DNA of 9,570 nucleotides from Firmicutes bacterium UBA5301 (lineage in GTDB: Bacteria > Bacillota > UBA5301), in NCBI GenBank assembly GCA_002408345.1, contig DHRX01000005.1:1300-10869 (forward strand). The letters run 5' to 3'. Shown one piece after another: positions 6,328-9,570 of this stretch. The stretch's first letter is position 1, and every line of letters begins with the position of its first letter. The notes under the pieces were generated by a model. It did not search any database and was not told the DNA's origin. It worked only from the letters and a program-made list of their open reading frames with translations. Made by a program: the position numbers and the translations under genes.

Positions 6328-7119
6328 ATGGCTACAGGTGTTGAACTTCGTCGCTATCGAAAAAATAAAGGTTTTACTTTGATGGAGTTGGCCCAGACTG
6401 TAGGAGTTTCGGCTTCTTACCTTAGTGAAATAGAACAAGGTAAGAAAAAACCATCAGTAAAAATAACCAAACGGATCTGTTCAGCATTAGGTATTGTTCC
6501 TGGAGAGGTTTTACCTTTTAAGACTGATTTAGATGAGCAGGAAATATCTCAGGGTGAAAAGATTCGTTTGGCCCGGTTACGGAAAGGCTGGAACCTGACG
6601 GAAACCGGAAAGAAAGCTGGTATTTCTCCAGCTTATCTTAGTCAAATCGAAAGAGGCCAGGTTAACCCGAGTATTGCAGTACTGAAACGCCTAACTCAAG
6701 TTTTGGAAGTCTCTCTTCCGGTAGTGGCCAATCAAACCAGCCCTAGTGAGCTAGGGCAACGGATTAAAAAGATGCGTTCTTCTTTAGGTTTGACTCAGCA
6801 AGAATTAGCTGGTCAAGCCGGTATTTCTATCAGTTTAGTAATCCAAATTGAAGAGGGTAAGTCCGGCCCTTCTTTAGAAACCCTTGAACGGATAGCTATA
6901 GCTTTAGATATTAGCCCTTGTTCTTTAATATTAGACCCAGAAAGTGATATCGAAACACACTTAGCTAATATACCAGCTGATGTACGACAAATGCTGATTG
7001 ACCCGAGAAACCAGGTATTGTTAAAGGCGGTTTCTGATTTTAACGAAGGGGAATTCCGCTTTCTCTTGAATTTCATTGAACTTTACAAGCAAAATCAGCA
7101 ATCCTCCCCCAATGAATAG
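6328..7119 (+). CDS. Transcriptional regulator with three tandem XRE-type HTH domains
   Basis: Encodes 263 residues. Three Cro/C1-type helix-turn-helix domains follow one another: about residues 4-56, 76-128 and 143-195. Each has the family pattern of G-x-x-(L/I)-(K/R), then a turn before the recognition helix (SASYLSEIEQGK, SPAYLSQIERGQ and SISLVIQIEEGK), then PS followed by a final helix ending in L-(G/E/D)-(I/V). Domains 1 and 2 share near-identical recognition helices (S-x-x-YLS-x-IE), while domain 3 differs (SLVIQIE), so it may read another sequence or mediate contacts. The remaining 65 residues form an acidic, helical tail with no recognised ligand or metal motif; it contains FNEGEFRFLLNFIELYKQ. 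Single-HTH XRE proteins bind DNA as dimers; one chain with three domains could cover several half-sites. It follows nadE by 16 bases. Whether it controls nadE is not shown. Confidence 0.88.
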   Translation: MATGVELRRYRKNKGFTLMELAQTVGVSASYLSEIEQGKKKPSVKITKRICSALGIVPGEVLPFKTDLDEQEISQGEKIRLARLRKGWNLTETGKKAGISPAYLSQIERGQVNPSIAVLKRLTQVLEVSLPVVANQTSPSELGQRIKKMRSSLGLTQQELAGQAGISISLVIQIEEGKSGPSLETLERIAIALDISPCSLILDPESDIETHLANIPADVRQMLIDPRNQVLLKAVSDFNEGEFRFLLNFIELYKQNQQSSPNE

Positions 7120-7125
7120 TCCATT

Positions 7126-7154
7126 TTTTCACTTTTCAGAATAGGCTGTATTAT
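7126..7154 (+). promoter_or_regulatory. Possible SigA-type promoter for the delta-C-like gene
   Basis: TTTTCA (7126-7131) and TATTAT (7149-7154) are separated by 17 bases and match the -35 and -10 consensus at 4 and 5 of 6 positions. The T-run at 7124-7129, just after the regulator stop, has no stem before it, so it is not called a terminator. Confidence 0.4.
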
Positions 7155-7170
7155 GAATGTATCTCCTTGG

Positions 7171-7177
7171 GGAGGGG
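7171..7177 (+). promoter_or_regulatory. Ribosome binding site fixing the delta-C-like gene start
   Basis: GGAGGGG lies 6 bases before ATG 7184. An in-frame ATG at 7157 lies upstream of this site and has no SD, so it is rejected. Confidence 0.75.
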
Positions 7178-7183
7178 ATTGTA

Positions 7184-7486
7184 ATGCATAAATGGCGATC
7201 CAAGTTAAGCCGGGATTTTTTGGCTTCTGCTAGTCGCACATCCCCTTTTGAGACCCCTGCAGAAGTAATTACAGTAGTTCCTGTTAATACCGAAGAACTA
7301 GAGAAATTAACTACAGCTTTAGAAGGACTCACTGGGAAGAGGGTACGGATAAAAAACAAGATCGACCCAGCAATTATTGCCGGTATGGTTGTTCGTACAG
7401 CCGATGTAGTTATTGATATGAGTATGGCTTCTCGATTAGAAAAATTAGCAGAATCCATCCATGACCGTATGCGCCAAGAGATTTGA
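7184..7486 (+). CDS. Stand-alone protein like the C-terminal domain of F1 ATP synthase delta subunit
   Basis: Encodes 100 residues. From about residue 25 it reads like the end of bacterial F1-delta (AtpH): AEVITVVPVNTEELEKL (26-42), LTGKRVRIKNKIDPAIIAG (49-67) and VVRTADVVIDMSMASRLEKL (69-88). The family pattern VDPSLIGG-x-VVR-x-GD-x-VIDGS-x-x-x-RL is followed closely, but GG is AG and GD is AD. Complete delta is about 180 residues, and its N-terminal six-helix domain, which sits on the F1 crown, is absent. The first 25 residues are basic and unlike that domain. No frameshift or leftover N-terminal coding was seen upstream, where the HTH regulator ends, so this looks like a compact gene and not a broken atpH. 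In ATP synthase the C-terminal domain contacts the b-subunit stator. No other ATP synthase gene is nearby. Fold assignment is fairly sure; function is unknown. Confidence 0.75.
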   Translation: MHKWRSKLSRDFLASASRTSPFETPAEVITVVPVNTEELEKLTTALEGLTGKRVRIKNKIDPAIIAGMVVRTADVVIDMSMASRLEKLAESIHDRMRQEI

Positions 7487-7539
7487 GTGGAAATATTCAG
7501 CGAATAACGTTATACTTACTGTAATAGAACTCATTTATG

Positions 7540-7546
7540 AAGGGGG
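7540..7546 (+). promoter_or_regulatory. Ribosome binding site fixing the zinc-ribbon gene start
   Basis: AAGGGGG lies 7 bases before ATG 7554. The same reading frame is open back to an ATG at 7461 inside the previous gene, but no SD supports that longer form. Confidence 0.7.
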
Positions 7547-7553
7547 CCAAGGC

Positions 7554-7712
7554 ATGCTAGAACGAAGATGCATTATCTGCGGCAAGGTGGAACAGGTCGA
7601 GGGGTATAAACAATTAACGCATTCTGCACAAAAATATTTTGTCTGTGACCTGTGCAAAGCCAAGGTCCAGTATGAAGCTAAAGAACAGCAGAAGGGCTCT
7701 AAACCGATGTAA
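7554..7712 (+). CDS. Small four-cysteine zinc-ribbon protein, DUF2197-like
   Basis: Encodes 52 residues. Two C-x2-C pairs (Cys6/Cys9 in RCIICGK and Cys31/Cys34 in FVCDLCK) are 21 residues apart and should bind one zinc ion. The layout C-x2-C, spacer, Y/F-x-C-x2-C, then a charged tail matches the DUF2197 family, of which Bacillus YlaI is a member; the family has no established function. The C-terminus (VQYEAKEQQKGSKPM) is charged and probably disordered. The gene starts 67 bases after the delta-C-like gene and is closed by a strong terminator, so the two may share a transcript. TATACT (7511-7516) could be a -10 element of its own, but no -35 at good spacing was found. Confidence 0.78.
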   Translation: MLERRCIICGKVEQVEGYKQLTHSAQKYFVCDLCKAKVQYEAKEQQKGSKPM

Positions 7713-7746
7713 TTATTCGCGGCAATTATTATCAATATTTGCGGGG

Positions 7747-7780
7747 AAGAATCCGAATATTCGGATTCTTTTCTTTTATT
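7747..7780 (+). terminator. Strong intrinsic terminator after the zinc-ribbon gene
   Basis: Bases 7747-7770 are a perfect 24-base palindrome that folds as a 9-bp stem (AAGAATCCG with CGGATTCTT) and a 6-base AATATT loop, followed by a T-rich tail (7771-7780). It separates the small-gene unit from the ATPase unit. Confidence 0.88.
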
Positions 7781-7795
7781 GGGTAATAATTCCGT

Positions 7796-7830
7796 TAGGT
7801 TTTTAGGCGACCAGGTACAAACTAAACCTA
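7796..7830 (+). repeat. Inverted repeat in the ATPase gene leader
   Basis: TAGGTTT (7796-7802) pairs with AAACCTA (7824-7830) across a 21-base loop, 28 bases before the ATPase start. It is a weak hairpin of unknown role. The 146-base gap 7713-7858 otherwise contains the terminator, the ATPase SD and no clear promoter or known riboswitch. Confidence 0.35.
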
Positions 7831-7858
7831 GGGCAAGGCGTAATACAAGGAGGATTAG

Positions 7859-9001
7859 ATGAAGTTATATTCAGAATTAGCACGCTACCAAGGTAATGAA
7901 CCGTTATATGAAGCTGTAGAAATGGCTATTACTGCTTTACTGGGTGGAGTGCCGATGCATCTGCACGCCCAGGGGCTGCGGGGGACAGGAAAAACTACTA
8001 TTTTTCGGGCAGCAGCTCAGATTATGCCGCCAATTATAAGAATTAAGGGCTGTTTATTTAATTGTGATCCAGCCCATCCCCACTGTCCTGAGCACCGCCA
8101 CCTTTCTGCAGCTCAAATCGGGGCTATCGGTGTCGAAGAGGTTCCAATGCCGTTTTTGGAAATTTCCCATTCGGCAAAGATCGGCACAGTTGTAGGCAGC
8201 GTGGATTTAGCTAAAATAACCGCTACGGATAAACCAGAAGCAGCACTTTTACCAGGTATTATTCCCCAAGCTCACCGGGGAGTTATCTTTATTGATGAAA
8301 TTAATCGGCTGGCTGATACCGCTCCAGAAATAACCGATATTCTTTTAGACGTGATGGGAACTAAACCGGGGCGAGTACAGATTGAAGAAACCGGATTAGC
8401 GGTGCTGAAATTACCGGTTCAGGTTTCAATATGGGCGGCGTCTAACCCCGATGAGGAGCCAGGACCATTAAGTGATGTCCGTCGCCAGCTCTCCGATCGT
8501 TTTGACCTAGCAATTGACTTAGGTCGACCGGCGAATGTTGATGTTGTAGCTAATATTTTACGTCAACATCGGCAAGTTGCTGCTGATGGCCTTTGTTCGG
8601 TTCGCTATAGTCGAGAAAATGTTGAGATTTCCCAGAAATTGCAGAAGGCGGCTCAGGTTTTACCAGATCTGCTAGTTCCAGAACCGCTAGAGCTACTTCT
8701 GGCTCAAATCTATGTAAAATTTGGGGTTGAGAGCCTGCGGGCTGTAGAGGCCTGGCAGCAGGCGGCCCAAGCTCGGGCTGCTATACAACAACGGTACCGT
8801 ATTGAAACTTCCGATCTATTAGCGGTACTACCTGGAGTGTTAGGGCATCGAGTAGAGCCGGAGACTTTAGCGAAAATAGGAGAGTATATTAGGCAACAGT
8901 CGGTGGGCCAGAGCGAAGTGGATACGCTACCAACTAGGCGAGCTCGGCGGTTAACGGAACTGGCTCTTGAGGAGGTAGTAGCTACTGAGGGGAACCTCTA
9001 A
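7859..9001 (+). CDS. ChlI/BchI-like AAA+ ATPase (magnesium chelatase ATPase family)
   Basis: Encodes 380 residues; the start follows SD AAGGAGG (7847-7853) by 5 bases. Visible AAA+ elements are Walker A GLRGTGKTT (39-47, Lys45), Walker B VIFIDE (142-147), sensor 1 WAASNPDE (192-199, Asn196) and the arginine-rich segment RRQLSDRFDLAIDL (208-221). KIGTVVGSVDLAKI and LLPGIIPQAHRGVIFIDEINRL follow BchI/ChlI, including the insert before Walker B. A Cys-rich loop (GCLFNCDPAHPHCPEH, 64-79) matches the GC-x-FNCDP segment of chelatase ATPases, but the usual final Cys pair is only partly kept. In magnesium and cobalt chelatases this subunit forms a hexameric ring that, with a von Willebrand A (VWA) domain partner, drives metal insertion into tetrapyrroles. 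No partner of that type or tetrapyrrole gene is visible here, so a non-chelatase, MoxR-like remodelling role is possible. Confidence 0.87.
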   Translation: MKLYSELARYQGNEPLYEAVEMAITALLGGVPMHLHAQGLRGTGKTTIFRAAAQIMPPIIRIKGCLFNCDPAHPHCPEHRHLSAAQIGAIGVEEVPMPFLEISHSAKIGTVVGSVDLAKITATDKPEAALLPGIIPQAHRGVIFIDEINRLADTAPEITDILLDVMGTKPGRVQIEETGLAVLKLPVQVSIWAASNPDEEPGPLSDVRRQLSDRFDLAIDLGRPANVDVVANILRQHRQVAADGLCSVRYSRENVEISQKLQKAAQVLPDLLVPEPLELLLAQIYVKFGVESLRAVEAWQQAAQARAAIQQRYRIETSDLLAVLPGVLGHRVEPETLAKIGEYIRQQSVGQSEVDTLPTRRARRLTELALEEVVATEGNL

Positions 9002-9021
9002 ACATGGATATTTTAGAGGTT
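8993..9021 (+). repeat. Inverted repeat spanning the ATPase stop and next start
   Basis: AACCTCTAAA (8993-9002) and TTTAGAGGTT (9012-9021) are a perfect 10-bp stem with a 9-base loop (9003-9011). The ATPase stop TAA (8999-9001) lies in the left arm and the next ATG (9004-9006) in the loop. A ribosome finishing the ATPase would melt the stem, so it probably couples translation of the two genes. It lacks a T-tract beyond the stem and sits over a start codon, so it is not called a terminator. Confidence 0.6.
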
Positions 9022-9570
9022 ATAGCTGCTCAAAAAGAATACTATAATAATTTGTTTAGACAATATTTTGAACAGGCTCAAGCTGTACGTATAGGAGAAA
9101 GTACGATAGCGAGTAAGCGAGTCCATGAGGTGGATCAGCAGAATCTTAGTCGTATTATTGTTTGTTCTAACCTTGATGCCGGTAAATTCTATTTGGGAGC
9201 ACCCCCCGAACGTTTTCTCCATTTGGATACGTTCCACAGTCCAGGGAAGTCAGTTGCGTTAATATCGATTCAAGCGGCATTAGAAAAGTTACTTGCTAGC
9301 TTAGATCCTAATATTACTTTTGAGATTAAAGCTGGTTGGTCCTGGGTTCACTTACTGATAGCGATCGATGCTAATCATTATGTTTACCTACCATTAATAA
9401 TTGCAACAATAGAAGACTGTTTACTTACTCAAGGGATAGAAATATATAAAATCGAAGAACTGGTGCACCGGCAGGTTCAGGTTACCCCTTCGTGGGTAGT
9501 TGAGCAGAATCGGAACCGAGTTTTGCTTAACTTAGGTAGTTGTTTAGGCTCGATTGAGGAAGCGACTAGG
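9004..9570 (+). CDS. Unrecognised protein coupled to the ChlI-like ATPase (5' part, runs off the window)
   Basis: The frame stays open from ATG 9004 to the window edge, 189 codons with no stop. The start is 2 bases after the ATPase stop; a possible SD, GAGGGG (8987-8992), is 11 bases upstream. I do not recognise the family. The visible part starts with a helical, Gln- and Tyr-rich stretch (MDILEVIAAQKEYYNNLF), then mixed strand-like segments (LSRIIVCSNL, FEIKAGWSWVHLLIAID and HYVYLPLIIATIEDCLL). The two short hydrophobic runs at 116-121 and 127-136 are better read as buried strands or helices than as membrane spans. No MIDAS (DxSxS) motif, Walker motif, Cys cluster or signal peptide is visible, so the part seen is not the VWA domain of a ChlD-type partner, though one could follow. 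Codons such as ATA and TTA are frequent and the start is AT-rich. Its placement suggests that it works with the ATPase. Confidence 0.7.
   Translation, partial: MDILEVIAAQKEYYNNLFRQYFEQAQAVRIGESTIASKRVHEVDQQNLSRIIVCSNLDAGKFYLGAPPERFLHLDTFHSPGKSVALISIQAALEKLLASLDPNITFEIKAGWSWVHLLIAIDANHYVYLPLIIATIEDCLLTQGIEIYKIEELVHRQVQVTPSWVVEQNRNRVLLNLGSCLGSIEEATR

Noticed and set aside
6055..6438. 127-codon minus-strand ORF across the nadE end and regulator start
   Set aside because: It lies opposite two well-supported genes, has no SD of note and its translation lacks recognisable features; a shadow frame.
7184..7486. Reading the delta-C-like gene as a broken atpH pseudogene
   Set aside because: It has its own SD and start, an intact frame, a conserved core, and no N-terminal remnant in any upstream frame.
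7491..7519. Possible SigE-like sporulation promoter (ATATT followed by a TATAC-type element) before the zinc-ribbon gene
   Set aside because: Spacing and -10 match are too weak to separate from chance in an AT-rich gap.
9013..9237. 74-codon minus-strand ORF near the right end
   Set aside because: It is opposite the open plus-strand frame starting at 9004, which is coupled to the ATPase and stays open for 189 codons to the edge.
116..9570. Mobile element, CRISPR array, toxin-antitoxin or phage genes
   Set aside because: No transposase, integrase, regular repeat-spacer pattern or toxin motif was seen on either strand; the triple-HTH gene has no toxin partner beside it.

Overview
The window looks like chromosome of an anaerobic Gram-positive bacterium of the Clostridia (Peptococcaceae or Moorella-like). 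The grounds are strong purine-rich Shine-Dalgarno (SD) sites before nearly every gene, a GTG start, moderate G+C by eye, a DUF2197 zinc-ribbon gene, a short ammonia-dependent NadE and a tungsten/molybdenum aldehyde:ferredoxin oxidoreductase (AOR) paired with a ferredoxin subunit. The genus cannot be named from this window. Coding density is high: no gap exceeds about 150 bases, and no transposase, integrase, CRISPR array, rRNA or tRNA was seen.

Layout. Bases 1-2254 hold the 3' end of a polyferredoxin (YdhY-like) and a full AOR-family enzyme that closely resembles E. coli YdhV. Two stem-loops follow (2278-2367). Then come a subtilisin-family protease without a signal peptide (2383-3516) and a class III PLP aminotransferase of the putrescine aminotransferase type (3588-4964), whose SD lies in the stem of a predicted hairpin. 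The aminotransferase converges on trmL (4978-5445, minus strand). A terminator hairpin overlaps both stop codons, with its T-tract on the trmL side. Divergent from trmL run nadE (5589-6311) and, 16 bases later, a regulator with three tandem XRE-type HTH domains (6328-7119).

Next are two small genes: a 100-residue protein that looks like the C-terminal domain of the F1 ATP synthase delta subunit standing alone (7184-7486), and a 52-residue four-cysteine DUF2197-like protein (7554-7712) closed by a strong intrinsic terminator. The final unit (7859 to the window edge) encodes a ChlI/BchI-like AAA+ ATPase and, two bases after its stop, an unrecognised ORF that runs off the end. A perfect 10-bp inverted repeat holds the ATPase stop codon in one arm and the next gene's ATG in the loop, which suggests translational coupling.

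Most genes are metabolic or housekeeping. The parts most likely to hold undescribed biology are the chelatase-like ATPase with its unknown partner, the stand-alone delta-C domain protein and the triple-HTH regulator. Several starts given here lie downstream of the longest possible start because the SD position favours them; this is noted in each entry.
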